Shown: piece after piece, positions 53,213-62,042 of the stretch
Layout of the letters: every line of letters begins with the position of its first letter
Numbering within the stretch: the stretch's first letter is position 1
DNA from: Roseateles_E cavernae
GTDB lineage: Bacteria > Pseudomonadota > Gammaproteobacteria > Burkholderiales > Burkholderiaceae_C
Length of the DNA stretch: 64,000 nt
Direction: 5' to 3'
NCBI RefSeq assembly: GCF_040187885.1
Contig: NZ_JBDPLH010000007.1
Location: forward strand, 124,001-188,000
Program-made: the position numbers and the translations under genes
The notes under the pieces: generated by a model
Databases searched by the model: none
What the model saw: the letters and a program-made list of their open reading frames with translations, nothing else
Told to the model about the DNA's origin: nothing

Positions 53213-53992
53213 ATGCGTTTTTGCAGCCTGGGCAGCGGCAGCGCCGGCAACGCCACCCTGATCGAAGCCAGCCAAGGCATCACCAGCACCACCGTGCTGA
53301 TCGACTGCGGCTTCAGCCTGCGCGAGCTCGGCCGTCGCCTGGCGCGCGCCGGCAGCGCCCCCGAGCAGCTCAGCGCGATCTTCATCACCCATGAACACGG
53401 CGACCATGCCGGCTGCGCGCTGAGCCTGGCCCGCCAGTACCGGCTGCCGATCTTCACCAGCCGCGGCACCTGGCGCGCCATCGGCAGCCCGGACTTCGAC
53501 CCAGCGCTGCTGCACCTGACCCAGGACGGCGAGCGGCTGACGCTTGGCGACATCGAGCTGCGGCCCTTCGCGGTCCCGCACGACGCCAACGAGCCGCTGC
53601 AGCTGAGCGCCAGCGACGGCCACCGGCGTCTGGGCGTGATCACCGATATCGGCTCGCTGACGCCCTCGGTGGTACAGCACTTGCAGCACTGCAACGCCCT
53701 GCTGCTCGAATGCAATCATGACGAGGCCTTGCTGCGGGCCAGCAGCTATCCGGCAAGCCTGAAGCGCCGCATCCTGGGCAGCCATGGCCATCTCTCGAAT
53801 GCGTCGGCCGCCGCGCTGCTGAATGAGTGCCTGCATCAGGGCTTGCGGCATGTGGTGGCGGCGCATCTGAGCGAGCGCAATAACTCGCCGGCTTTGGCGG
53901 CGGCGGCACTGGCCGAGATACTGGGTGCGGCGCCGGCAGATATTCCGGTGGCCAGCCAGACCCTGGGTATGGAATGGCTGGATCTGAACTGA
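53213..53992 (+). CDS. MBL-fold metallo-hydrolase (YycJ/WalJ-like)
   Basis: 259 residues. The opening FCSLGSGSAGNATLIE is the YycJ family signature. Metal ligands: ITHEHGDHAGC, His in FAVPHDANEP, Asp in VITDIGSLTP and His in GSHGHLSN. YycJ-like proteins are putative 5'-exonucleases implicated in DNA repair; others are uncharacterised. It has no partner gene here. Converges on the Ala-rich lipoprotein gene, whose terminator lies between. Confidence 0.88.
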   Translation: MRFCSLGSGSAGNATLIEASQGITSTTVLIDCGFSLRELGRRLARAGSAPEQLSAIFITHEHGDHAGCALSLARQYRLPIFTSRGTWRAIGSPDFDPALLHLTQDGERLTLGDIELRPFAVPHDANEPLQLSASDGHRRLGVITDIGSLTPSVVQHLQHCNALLLECNHDEALLRASSYPASLKRRILGSHGHLSNASAAALLNECLHQGLRHVVAAHLSERNNSPALAAAALAEILGAAPADIPVASQTLGMEWLDLN

Positions 53993-54020
53993 GGCAGTTC
54001 AGATCGGCGACCCCAAAAGA

Positions 54021-54050
54021 AAAGCCGCCCGGCTTGCGCCGGGCGGCTTT
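54021..54050 (-). terminator. Strong terminator of the Ala-rich lipoprotein gene
   Basis: 13-bp perfect stem AAAGCCGCCCGGC/GCCGGGCGGCTTT with a 4-nt loop. On the minus strand a T-rich tract follows (TTTTCTTTTGG, including the stem's last T). On the plus strand only three T follow, so it works mainly for the minus-strand gene. Confidence 0.9.
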
Positions 54051-54068
54051 CAGTGACCGGAAAACCGA

Positions 54069-54296
54069 TTACTTGCTGGCAGCCGAAGCGGCAGCGTCGG
54101 CGACAGCCGAAGCGGCGTCGGCAGCGGCGCCGGCGACAGCCGAAGCAGCGTCGACAACAGCGCTGGCCGCATCAGCGACGGGAGCCGGAGCAGCAGCCGA
54201 AGCCGGCTCAGCGGCGACAGGAGCCTCTTCCTTCTTGCCACAAGCGGAGAGAGCAACAGCAGCCAGCAGGGAGGCCAACAGGATCGACTTTTTCAT
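54069..54296 (-). CDS. Small Ala-rich repeat lipoprotein
   Basis: 75 residues. The signal peptide KKSILLASLLAAVALSAC ends in a lipobox (LSAC), followed by GKKEEAPVAA and then a 45-residue tract built of Ala, Val, Ser and Asp only. Inside it an 11-residue unit (DAASAV plus five small residues) recurs with a 33-bp period in the DNA. Such 11-residue repeats can form amphipathic helices or stack as coiled coils. The ATG at 54296 has GAGGAC upstream. Own strong terminator, so it is a single-gene unit. Function unknown; an envelope structural lipoprotein is possible. Confidence 0.75.
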   Translation of the reverse strand: MKKSILLASLLAAVALSACGKKEEAPVAAEPASAAAPAPVADAASAVVDAASAVAGAAADAASAVADAAASAASK

Positions 54297-54458
54297 ACGT
54301 GTCCTCAAAGAATCAATTAGACGAAGAAACAATTACCGGTATTTCTTGAAGCAGCGCCGCACTACCACCCGACAGCGTGCCTCAGTAGAACAAGACGTGG
54401 AAACCTCGAACGCTTCCCTCGCCTAGCCCAGCATTGTAGCGTCACTTGGGGAAACTCC

Positions 54459-54956
54459 TTACAGGCCCAGGGTACTTGCTGAAAAGGATTCCGTCGAACG
54501 TTGCCAAACCGCATCAAACCATTCCCTGCAAGCCACCTCATCCGCAGTTCGCACCGATAGCGCGGCCCGCCATTGCTGGGCATCCAGCAGGCGCAGGCTG
54601 AACAGCCCCGGCGCCATCAGCAGCCCCACCGGCCGACCGACGCCGACATCCTCGGCCTGGTATTGCACCGCCTGCACCACATGGTCCCAGGTCCGCCGCC
54701 ATTGGACGAAACGCGGATGCAGGCGCTGCACCGTGTCGTACTGGGCCGCCGCGATCCGCAGCCGCCGATGCGGCAGGGCCCATTGCTTCAAGGCCTCCAG
54801 CATCGCCGGCTCCGACAGCGGCCAGGCCGCGAAATCGGCATCGAGCCAGAGCAGCTCGCGCCCACCCTGCTCGGCTGCGTACTGCAGGCCCTCGCGCAAG
54901 GCCTGCACAAAGTCCTGGCGACCCGTGATGATGCCCTCGGTCAAGCTCACTGCCAT
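54459..54956 (-). CDS. Conserved protein of unknown function next to roxA
   Basis: 165 residues, soluble, no signal peptide. Segments ELLWLDADFAAWPLSEPAMLEALKQWA and HPRFVQWRRTWDHVVQAVQY suggest an alpha/beta fold with conserved acidic and Arg/His residues. I do not recognise a domain, but it reads as a real protein: it lies 12 bp downstream of the uL16 hydroxylase gene on the same strand with consistent codon use. Probably co-transcribed with it. Confidence 0.68.
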   Translation of the reverse strand: MAVSLTEGIITGRQDFVQALREGLQYAAEQGGRELLWLDADFAAWPLSEPAMLEALKQWALPHRRLRIAAAQYDTVQRLHPRFVQWRRTWDHVVQAVQYQAEDVGVGRPVGLLMAPGLFSLRLLDAQQWRAALSVRTADEVACREWFDAVWQRSTESFSASTLGL

Positions 54957-54968
54957 GCCCCGCTCCTC

Positions 54969-56084
54969 TTACAAATCCTGTTGCACCCAGCCGTCCTCGG
55001 CCCACTGATCCAGCAGCTCGCGGGCGCCCTCGCTGAGCTTGGCGACCTCGGCACCGGAGAGCCGGCGCAGATCGGCCAGGCGCTGCATCAGCTTGGCGTC
55101 GCGGCCACCGGCCCGGTAGGACTCGCCATTGATGAAGACATGGGCCTGGTCATACAACATGCGGCTGCGCCGGTCCAGGCGCGCAGCGGCGCCATCGGGC
55201 AAGACCGCGCCGGGCTCGAACCAGACCTTGGGCTTGGGCTCGCTGAGCGCCTCGCCCAGCGCCCGCTCCAGCGCCAGCGGCTCGCGCAGCGCGCGCTCGG
55301 CGGCATCGCGGGCAAAGGCCAGCAAGGCCTCGGGTACCCGGCCCGGCTCGGCGGTGGCCGGCTGCTTGGGGTCGGCATACATGCGGTTGGCCTGCGGCCG
55401 GGTCTCGTCATCCATCAGGCGCGGCAGCAGCTCGCGCGCCAGCTCGGCCCGCCAGGGCGTGCGAAAACCCACCGAACAGGTCATGCACTCGCCCTCGGCC
55501 ACGCCGTCATGCGCCCAGCCGGGCGGCAGGTAGAGCATGTCGCCCGGCTCCAGAAGGAACTCCTCTTCGGGCTGAAAGTTGGCGATGATCTTCAGCGGCA
55601 CATCGTCGCGCAGCCGCGCGTCCGGCTGGCGGCCGATGCGCCAGCGGCGCTTGCCGTGGACCTGGATCAAAAACACGTCGTAGGAATCGAAATGCGGGCC
55701 GACGCCGCCGCCGTCGCTGGCATAGGAGATCATCAGATCATCGAGCCGCGCCTCGGGGATGAAGCGAAAGCGCGCCAGCAAGTCATGCGCGCTCTGCAGA
55801 TGCAGATCCAGCCCCTGCACCAGCAAGGTCCAGTGCGGCTTGCTGAAGGGCGGCAGCTTCGGGCAAGGGCCCTGGCGCAGGCTCCAGCGGCCATCGAAGG
55901 CCGTCACCAGACGCGATTCGACATCCTCGCTGGCAGCCAGCCGTGCCAGCTCGGCGCGCGTGGCCGGCGGCGTGATGCCCGGCAGGGCCTGGCGCACCAG
56001 CAGCGGCTTCTTCTGCCAGTGGCTGCGCATGAATTGCGCCGGGGACAAACCGCCAAGAAGTGGCGTGGATTGGTCAATATTCAT
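54969..56084 (-). CDS. roxA: Ribosomal protein uL16 3-hydroxylase (cupin/JmjC type, YcfD/RoxA)
   Basis: 371 residues. 2-oxoglutarate/Fe(II) oxygenase with the metal triad in VGPHFDSYDVFLIQ (His and Asp) and PPGWAHDGVAEG (His). The opening FMRSHWQKKPLLVRQA and the C-terminal winged-helix-like part (VFINGESYRAGGRD) match YcfD, which hydroxylates an Arg of ribosomal protein uL16. Divergent from the SlyD-like gene with 44 bp between starts. Confidence 0.9.
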   Translation of the reverse strand: MNIDQSTPLLGGLSPAQFMRSHWQKKPLLVRQALPGITPPATRAELARLAASEDVESRLVTAFDGRWSLRQGPCPKLPPFSKPHWTLLVQGLDLHLQSAHDLLARFRFIPEARLDDLMISYASDGGGVGPHFDSYDVFLIQVHGKRRWRIGRQPDARLRDDVPLKIIANFQPEEEFLLEPGDMLYLPPGWAHDGVAEGECMTCSVGFRTPWRAELARELLPRLMDDETRPQANRMYADPKQPATAEPGRVPEALLAFARDAAERALREPLALERALGEALSEPKPKVWFEPGAVLPDGAAARLDRRSRMLYDQAHVFINGESYRAGGRDAKLMQRLADLRRLSGAEVAKLSEGARELLDQWAEDGWVQQDL

Positions 56085-56128
56085 GGGCCTGGATTGTGGC
56101 CTGCCTGCGGTATGCGATCATCCCGCCC

Positions 56129-56650
56129 ATGCAAATTTCCGCCCCCTGTGTGGTCTCCCTGAGCTGGAGACTTGAAGATGCCCAAGGCCAGTTGATCGAC
56201 GAGCTGAGCGAGCCGTTGGAGTTTTTCTACGGCGGCGACGACCTGTTCACCAAGGTCGAGGAAGCGCTGGCCGGCCAGGAGATCGGCTTCGAAGCCAGCC
56301 TGGCGCTGGAGCCCGAAGACGCCTTTGGCGAGTACGACTCCGCCCTGGTCTGTTTCGAGAGCCGCGCCGTGCTGCCCGAGAACGTCTCGGAAGGCATGCA
56401 GTTCGAAGGCCTGCCCGAAGGTGCGGCCAGCGAAGACATGCCGGCCGACCGTGTCTATACCGTCACCGAGGTCTATCCCGAACATGTGGTGCTTGACGGC
56501 AACCACCCCTTGGCTGGCATCGGCCTGCGCATGCACCTGAAGGTGCGCGATGTGCGCGAGGCCAGCGAGGAAGAGATCGAGGCCGGCAGCGTCGGCGAGG
56601 CGGTGTTCAGCCTGGTCAGCGGCGCGCCGCCGGACGCTTCACTTCATTGA
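56129..56650 (+). CDS. SlyD-like FKBP-type peptidyl-prolyl cis-trans isomerase
   Basis: 173 residues. The FKBP domain is split by an insert-in-flap domain: VVSLSWRLEDAQGQLIDELSE and EFFYGGDDLFTKVEEALAG form the FKBP part, then EPEDAFGEYDSALVCFE. The insert contains VYTVTEVYPEHVVLDGNHPLAG, the hallmark of SlyD-type proteins. Unlike E. coli SlyD there is no His/Cys-rich metal-binding tail. Acts as a folding helper in the cytoplasm. The ATG at 56129 is favoured; the longer frame overlaps roxA. Confidence 0.88.
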   Translation: MQISAPCVVSLSWRLEDAQGQLIDELSEPLEFFYGGDDLFTKVEEALAGQEIGFEASLALEPEDAFGEYDSALVCFESRAVLPENVSEGMQFEGLPEGAASEDMPADRVYTVTEVYPEHVVLDGNHPLAGIGLRMHLKVRDVREASEEEIEAGSVGEAVFSLVSGAPPDASLH

Positions 56651-57106
56651 TCAAGACTTTCCGGTCGATCCAAAACCGCCTTCGCCACGCGCGGAGGCAT
56701 CGAAATCCTCGACGCGCCGGAACGCAGCCTGCACCACAGGCACCAGCACCAGCTGCGCAATGCGCTCCATCGGCTCGATCACGAAAGTGGTCTGGCCGCG
56801 GTTCCAGCAGCTGACCATCAGCTGGCCCTGGTAGTCGCTGTCGATCAGGCCGACCAGATTGCCGAGCACGATGCCGTGCTTGTGGCCCAGGCCCGAGCGC
56901 GGCAGTATCAGCGCGGCCAGGCCGGTGTCGGCGATGTGAATCGCCAGGCCGGTCGGGATCAAGGTGGTCTGACCGGGTTCCAAGGTGACGGCCGCATCGA
57001 GGCAGGCGCGCAGATCCAGACCGGCCGAGCCGGGGGTCGCGTAGGCGGGCAGTTGCTCGGCCATGCGGGCATCGAGCACTTTCAGGTCAACAGTCGTCGT
57101 GGTCAT
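56651..57106 (-). CDS. dut: Deoxyuridine 5'-triphosphate nucleotidohydrolase
   Basis: 151 residues, trimeric dUTPase. All motifs are visible: ATPGSAGLDLRA (1), PRSGLGHKHG (3, with PTGLAIHI before it), GLIDSDYQG (2 region), and the C-terminal ARGEGGFGSTG (5) that closes the site. It hydrolyses dUTP to dUMP and keeps uracil out of DNA. Overlaps coaBC by 4 bp; dfp(coaBC)-dut is a classic proteobacterial pair. Stop adjoins the stop of the convergent slyD-like gene. Confidence 0.96.
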   Translation of the reverse strand: MTTTTVDLKVLDARMAEQLPAYATPGSAGLDLRACLDAAVTLEPGQTTLIPTGLAIHIADTGLAALILPRSGLGHKHGIVLGNLVGLIDSDYQGQLMVSCWNRGQTTFVIEPMERIAQLVLVPVVQAAFRRVEDFDASARGEGGFGSTGKS

Positions 57107-58329
57107 GGCTTTTGTTCTTGCAGGCGCGCCGCGATCTCGCGGATCAGATCGCGCGCCAGGCTCAGTTTGTCGTTGTGAGGGAGTTCTCGCTGGCCTTGGG
57201 CATCGACCAGCAGCAGCGCATTGTCGTCGCGGCCGAAGGTGGCCGGCCCCAGATTGCCGACGATCAACGGCACGCCCTTGCGCAGCAGCTTCTCGCGCGC
57301 ATGCTTGAGCAGGTCGCGGCTCTCGGCGGCAAAGCCCACACAGAACGGCTTGTCCGCCAGCGCCGCCACGGCGGCCAGGATGTCGGGATTTTCGGTCAGC
57401 TCAAAGCTCGGCGCCGCGCTGGCACTGCTGCCGTCCTTCTTGATCTTGTGCTCGTTGATCTGCGCCGGCCGCCAGTCGGCCACCGCGGCGGTCGCGATGA
57501 AGACATCGTGCGCCGCCGCGCGCGGCAGCACCGCGTCATACATCTGCAGCGCGGTCTGCACATCGACACGTCGCACGCCGCGCGGCGTGGCCAGATGCAC
57601 CGGCCCGGCCACCAAGGTGACCTCGGCGCCAGCCTCGGCCGCCGCGCGCGCGATCGCAAAACCCATCTTGCCGCTGGAGCGATTGGTGAGGCCGCGCACC
57701 GGGTCGATGGGCTCAAATGTCGGACCGGCCGTGATCAGGAGCTGCTTGCCGGCCAGCAGCTTGGGCTGGAAGAAGGCGATCAGCTCGTCTCGCAGCTCGG
57801 CGGCCTCCAGCATGCGGCCATCGCCGATTTCGCCGCAGGCCTGGTCGCCATTGCCGGGGCCCAGCACGACGGCACCATCGGCACGCAGCTGCGCGATATT
57901 GCGCTGCGTGGCCGGGTGCGCCCACATCTCGCGATTCATCGCCGGCGCCACCAGCAGCGGGCAACGCTCGGCAGGCCGAGCCAGTGCGGTCAGGCTCAGC
58001 AAATCGTCGGCCCGGCCCTGCACCAGCTTGGCGATGAAGTCGGCACTGGCCGGCGCGACCAGCATCACATCGGCGCGCCGTGTCGCGTTGATATGGGCCA
58101 TATTGTTGAGCTCGCGGGCGTCCCACTGGCTCATCAGCACCGGCTGGTTGGACAGGGCCTGCATGGTCACCGGCGTGATGAAGGCCTCGGCGGCCTCACT
58201 CATCATCACCTGCACGGTGGCGCCGGCCTTGATCAGCAGCCGCACCAGCTCGGCGGACTTGTAGCAGGCGATGCCGCCCGAGAGGCCCAGCAAGACATGC
58301 TTGCCGGCGAGTTGTGTAGCTTCAGACAT
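57103..58329 (-). CDS. coaBC: Bifunctional phosphopantothenoylcysteine decarboxylase / phosphopantothenate-cysteine ligase
   Basis: 408 residues. The N-terminal flavin-dependent CoaC domain (GLSGGIACYKSAELVR, active His region WDARELNNMAHINATRRAD, VAPAMNREMW) is followed by the CoaB domain (LLITAGPTFEPIDPVRGLTNRSSGKMG, FVGFAAES-like FCVGFAAESRD, KGVPLIVGN). It carries out two steps of coenzyme A synthesis. Start codon 20 bp after the trmB stop side; overlaps dut. Confidence 0.95.
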   Translation of the reverse strand: MSEATQLAGKHVLLGLSGGIACYKSAELVRLLIKAGATVQVMMSEAAEAFITPVTMQALSNQPVLMSQWDARELNNMAHINATRRADVMLVAPASADFIAKLVQGRADDLLSLTALARPAERCPLLVAPAMNREMWAHPATQRNIAQLRADGAVVLGPGNGDQACGEIGDGRMLEAAELRDELIAFFQPKLLAGKQLLITAGPTFEPIDPVRGLTNRSSGKMGFAIARAAAEAGAEVTLVAGPVHLATPRGVRRVDVQTALQMYDAVLPRAAAHDVFIATAAVADWRPAQINEHKIKKDGSSASAAPSFELTENPDILAAVAALADKPFCVGFAAESRDLLKHAREKLLRKGVPLIVGNLGPATFGRDDNALLLVDAQGQRELPHNDKLSLARDLIREIAARLQEQKP

Positions 58330-58349
58330 GGCCGCACTCTAGCAGCGGG

Positions 58350-59042
58350 TCAGGTCTTGCGCCTGAACACCAGATCCCAGACGCCGTGGCCCAGCTGGAT
58401 GCCGCGGTTCTCGAACTTGGTCAACGGCCGGTAGGCCGGCTTCTCGGCATAGGCTGTGGCGCTGTTCTCCAGGCCCGGCTCGGCACTCAGCACCTCCAGC
58501 ATCTGCTGGGCATAGGGCTCCCAGTCGGTGGCCAGATGCAGATAGCCGCCGGGCCTGAGGTGCTGGATCAAGGTGGCGACGAACTCGGCCTGGATCAGGC
58601 GGCGCTTGTTGTGGCGCTTCTTGTGCCAGGGGTCCGGAAAGAAGATGTGCACGCCGGCCAGCGAGCCGGGCGCAATCATCTGCGCCAGCACCTCGACCGC
58701 GTCGTGCTGGACGATGCGGATATTGGCGATCTGCTGCTCGTCGATCAGCTTCAGCAAGGCGCCGACACCGGGCTCATGCACCTCGCAGCCGATGAAATCA
58801 TGGTCCGGCAGGGTCTGCGCGATCTGGGCCGTGGCCCCGCCCATGCCGAAGCCGATCTCCAGCACCAGCGGCGCCTCGCGGCCGAAGACCTCGGCCGGCT
58901 TCAGCAGCTCTGGCTTGAAGGGCAGCACAAAGCGCGGGCCCAGCTCGGCCAGGGCCTTGATCTGGCCCGTTCCCATGCGGCCGGCGCGCGTGACAAAGCT
59001 CTTGATCGCGCGGCGCGGCGGGGTGTCGGGAGAGTCGGACAT
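58350..59042 (-). CDS. trmB: tRNA (guanine(46)-N7)-methyltransferase
   Basis: 230 residues. SAM motif LEIGFGMGGATAQIAQ, then FIGCEVHEPGVGALL and the family signature FPDPWHKKRHNKRRLIQ that binds tRNA and the target base. C-terminal TKFENRGIQLGHGVWDL is typical. Modifies G46 in the tRNA variable loop. It precedes coaBC on the same strand. Confidence 0.95.
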   Translation of the reverse strand: MSDSPDTPPRRAIKSFVTRAGRMGTGQIKALAELGPRFVLPFKPELLKPAEVFGREAPLVLEIGFGMGGATAQIAQTLPDHDFIGCEVHEPGVGALLKLIDEQQIANIRIVQHDAVEVLAQMIAPGSLAGVHIFFPDPWHKKRHNKRRLIQAEFVATLIQHLRPGGYLHLATDWEPYAQQMLEVLSAEPGLENSATAYAEKPAYRPLTKFENRGIQLGHGVWDLVFRRKT

Positions 59043-59076
59043 GGCGGAGACAAGGAGAGGGAGAGGGGGCGAAAGT

Positions 59077-60396
59077 CTAGCCGACCCGCGCCGCGATCAG
59101 CGGCAAGGCCTGCCAGGGCGCGCCGGGCTCGGCGAGTTCGCAGGCCGCTTGCAGCGAAGCCACCGCGCGCTCGGCATCGGGCTCGCTGCCCGCATGCACC
59201 CAGGCCAGCGGCTCGCCGGCCTGCAGCTCATCGCCCAGCTGGCGCATGCCGGACAGGCCCACGCGCATATCGATCACATCGCCGGCCTGGCGGCGGCCAC
59301 CGCCGAGCTCGACGATGATCAGGCCGATCTCGCGGGTGCGCATCGCCGTCAGGCGACCGGCTCGCAAGGCCGGCACCGGGCGCAGCACCGGCGCCTCGGG
59401 CAGATAGGCGGCCGGCCGCTCCAGCAGGTCGGCCGGGCCGCCCAGCGCCGCGACCATCGCCGCGAACTTCTCGGCCGCCGCGCCGCTGTCCAGCGCCCGC
59501 TGCAGCTTGGCACGCGCCTGGGCCTCGTCACCGGCCAGGCCGCCCAGCAGCAGCATCTCGGCGGCCAGCGCCAGCGTCACCTCGTGCAGGCGCGGCTCGC
59601 GTGGCTCGCCCCTCAGATAGGCAATGGTCTCGTGAATTTCCAGCGCATTGCCGACCTCGCTGCCCAGCACCTGGTTCATATCGGTGATCAGCGCCCGGGT
59701 CTTCATGCCGGCGCCATTGGCCACCTCGACAATGCTCTGGGCCAGCTGCTGCGCCATCGCCGGCGAGTCGGCAAAAGCGCCGTTGCCCCATTTGACGTCC
59801 ATCGCCAGGCCCTGCAGACCGGCGGCCAGCTTCTTGGACAGGATGGAGGCGGTGATCAGCGGCACGCTCTCGACCGTCGCGGTGACGTCGCGGGTGGCGT
59901 AAAAGCGCTTGTCGGCCGGGGCCAGATCGGCGGTCTGGCCGATGATGGCGCAGCCCAGCGAGCGCACGATGCGGTCGAATTCGGCCGGGGCCGGCGTCGT
60001 CGTGTAGCCGGGTATCGCTTCGAGCTTGTCGACCGTGCCACCGGTATGGCCCAGGCCACGGCCGGCAATCATCGGCACATAGCCGCCGCAGGCGGCCACC
60101 AGCGGCGCCAGCATCAGGCTGACCTTGTCGCCGACGCCGCCGCTGGAATGCTTGTCCAGCACCGGGCCGGGCATGTCCGGCCAGTTCAGCACACGGCCGG
60201 AGTGCATCATCGCCCGCGTCAGCGCCACGCACTCGTCGCGCCCCATGCCGCGCAGGAACACGGCCATGCCCAGCGCCGCAACCTGGCCCTCGCTCCAGCT
60301 GCCATCGACCAGGCCGCGCACAAAAGCCTGGATCTGCGCCTCGGACAGCGCCGCGCCGTCGCGCTTGCTGCGGATGATTTCCTGAGCCAGCATCAT
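59077..60396 (-). CDS. deoA: Thymidine phosphorylase
   Basis: 439 residues. Family signature segments: DKHSSGGVGDKVSLMLAPLVAACG, MIAGRGLGHTGGTVDKLEAIPG and MDVKWGNGAFADS. C-terminal alpha/beta domain with MRTREIGLIIVELGGGRR. It splits thymidine and deoxyuridine with phosphate to the base and deoxyribose 1-phosphate, feeding deoC after isomerisation. Two adjacent ATGs (60396, 60393) follow GAGGAG. Lies 25 bp after deoC in the nucleoside operon. A phosphopentomutase gene (deoB), the step between DeoA and DeoC, is not in the window. Confidence 0.94.
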   Translation of the reverse strand: MMLAQEIIRSKRDGAALSEAQIQAFVRGLVDGSWSEGQVAALGMAVFLRGMGRDECVALTRAMMHSGRVLNWPDMPGPVLDKHSSGGVGDKVSLMLAPLVAACGGYVPMIAGRGLGHTGGTVDKLEAIPGYTTTPAPAEFDRIVRSLGCAIIGQTADLAPADKRFYATRDVTATVESVPLITASILSKKLAAGLQGLAMDVKWGNGAFADSPAMAQQLAQSIVEVANGAGMKTRALITDMNQVLGSEVGNALEIHETIAYLRGEPREPRLHEVTLALAAEMLLLGGLAGDEAQARAKLQRALDSGAAAEKFAAMVAALGGPADLLERPAAYLPEAPVLRPVPALRAGRLTAMRTREIGLIIVELGGGRRQAGDVIDMRVGLSGMRQLGDELQAGEPLAWVHAGSEPDAERAVASLQAACELAEPGAPWQALPLIAARVG

Positions 60397-60421
60397 CGCT
60401 GCCGCTCCTCTCTTGAATGAA

Positions 60422-61186
60422 TCAGTAGGCGCTGGTGGCGGGCACCGGGGCCTGGCCCGACAGCGTCGCGAGAATGTCGTTGAGCAGGCCGCTGGCACCG
60501 AAACGCAGGCGCTGCGGCGTCAGCGCGGCAGCGCCGAGCTTGTCGGCGGCGAGCTGCAGATAGACCTGGGCCTCGGCCACCGTGCGGATGCCGCCGGAGG
60601 CCTTGAAACCAGCGTGCGGCAGGCCGCTCGCCGCGATCTCGCCGAGCATCACCGCCGCCGCCTGCGGCGTGGCGGACAGCGGGCTCTTGCCGGTGCTGGT
60701 CTTGACGAAATCGGCCCCGGCCATCAGGGCCAGACGGGTCGCCTCGGCAATCAGCTCGCCGGTCTTGAGCTCGCCGCTTTCGATGATGACCTTCAGGGTC
60801 AGCGGGCGGCTGGCGTGGCGCACCTCGGCCAGGAACTCGGCGACTTCGGCCGCCTGCCCGGCTATCAGCGCACGGTAAGGCAGCACCACATCGACCTCGT
60901 CGCCACCGGCCGCCGCAATCGCCTCGACATCGGCCAGCGCGCGCGCCAGATCGAGTGGGCCAGCAGGGAAATTGGCCACCGCCGCCACCTTGATCGCGGC
61001 CGGCAGCAGCGCCCTCGCCTGCGCGACAAAGCGCGGCCAGACGCAGACCGCCGCCACCGGGCCGAACTCGGTCTGGGCACGGCGGCACAGCGCCTCGATA
61101 TCGGCGGCGCTGTCGGCCTCGTTGAGGCTGGTCAGATCCAGGCAGGCCAAGGCCTGGCGGGCGGCAACATGCAGGTCCATGACCAT
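60422..61186 (-). CDS. deoC: Deoxyribose-phosphate aldolase
   Basis: 254 residues, class I TIM-barrel aldolase. DLTSLNEADSAADIEALC, VDVVLPYRAL (catalytic Asp region), LKVIIESGEL, and the Schiff-base Lys in ADFVKTSTGKSP, plus KASGGIRT. Converts deoxyribose 5-phosphate to acetaldehyde and glyceraldehyde 3-phosphate. The start shares one base with the upstream stop (TGATG), showing translational coupling with the purine nucleoside phosphorylase gene. Confidence 0.95.
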   Translation of the reverse strand: MVMDLHVAARQALACLDLTSLNEADSAADIEALCRRAQTEFGPVAAVCVWPRFVAQARALLPAAIKVAAVANFPAGPLDLARALADVEAIAAAGGDEVDVVLPYRALIAGQAAEVAEFLAEVRHASRPLTLKVIIESGELKTGELIAEATRLALMAGADFVKTSTGKSPLSATPQAAAVMLGEIAASGLPHAGFKASGGIRTVAEAQVYLQLAADKLGAAALTPQRLRFGASGLLNDILATLSGQAPVPATSAY

Positions 61187-62022
61187 CAGGCCCGCAGCGA
61201 GGGCAGCTCGGCCAGGCCCGCAATCACCTGGGCCAGGAATTTCGCCGCGCTGTCGCCCGAGGCCTGGGCCTGCTGCAAGGTCAGCGCATGGGTCAGGGCC
61301 TCGGCCGACAGGCCGGCGGCCATATTGGTCATTAACGCGATGCCCATCACGCGCAGGCCGGCATGGCGGGCCAGGATGGTCTCGGGCACGGTGCTCATGC
61401 CCACGGCATCGGCGCCCCAGGCCGCGAACATGCGGATCTCGGCCGGCGTCTCGAACTGCGGACCCAGGGCCCAGACATAGACGCCCTCGCCCAGCTTCAT
61501 GTTCTGGGCCTGGGCCACCTTCTTGGCGTGGCCGCGCAGCTCGGCGTCATAGGCCGTGCTCATGTCGACAAAGCGCTCGCTGCCCGGCTCGCCGATCAGC
61601 GGCGAGCGCTGCGGCGCGTTGATGTGGTCGGCAATCAGCATCAGGCTGCCCGGCGGCGTGTGGGCGCGCAGCGAGCCCGAGGCATTGGTCTGCAGCAGCA
61701 CCTTGACGCCCCAGCGTTTCAAGCTGCGCAGCGCACCGGCCATGCCGGTGCAGTCGCCGCTCTCGTAGGTGTGGGCACGGCCGCGCAGCATCACGACGCG
61801 CTGGGCGCCAATCTGGCCGACGACGATCTCGTTGACATGGCCCTCAACCTTGGGCTGCGGAAAGGCCGGCAGCTCGGTATAGGGCAGGTTTTGCGCGCCC
61901 TCGACATGGCTGACCGCGCCGGCCCAGCCCGAGCCCAGCACCACAGCCACTTCGGGGGCCGGGCCGAACAGGGCTTGCAGCTTGGCAACGGTGGCGGTGA
62001 TCGCCTGTTCCTGTGTGTTCAT
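61186..62022 (-). CDS. Purine-nucleoside phosphorylase (trimeric type)
   Basis: 278 residues, the NP-I trimeric (PunA/XapA-like) class. Phosphate and purine contacts: VVLGSGWAGAVSHVEG, LRGRAHTYESGD, LLQTNASGSL, LGPQFETPAEIRMF and ADAVGMSTVPETILARHAG. Releases purine bases from inosine, guanosine and deoxy forms. The ATG at 62022 is favoured; the open frame to 62286 overlaps cdd. Preceded by the cytidine deaminase gene with a 20-bp gap. Confidence 0.93.
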   Translation of the reverse strand: MNTQEQAITATVAKLQALFGPAPEVAVVLGSGWAGAVSHVEGAQNLPYTELPAFPQPKVEGHVNEIVVGQIGAQRVVMLRGRAHTYESGDCTGMAGALRSLKRWGVKVLLQTNASGSLRAHTPPGSLMLIADHINAPQRSPLIGEPGSERFVDMSTAYDAELRGHAKKVAQAQNMKLGEGVYVWALGPQFETPAEIRMFAAWGADAVGMSTVPETILARHAGLRVMGIALMTNMAAGLSAEALTHALTLQQAQASGDSAAKFLAQVIAGLAELPSLRA

Positions 62023-62042
62023 TGTTCTTGTCTCCCGGGAGT

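Noticed and set aside
60393..61223. 276-aa minus-strand frame overlapping deoC
   Set aside because: The deoC frame carries all catalytic motifs; this frame is Arg/Gly-rich noise.
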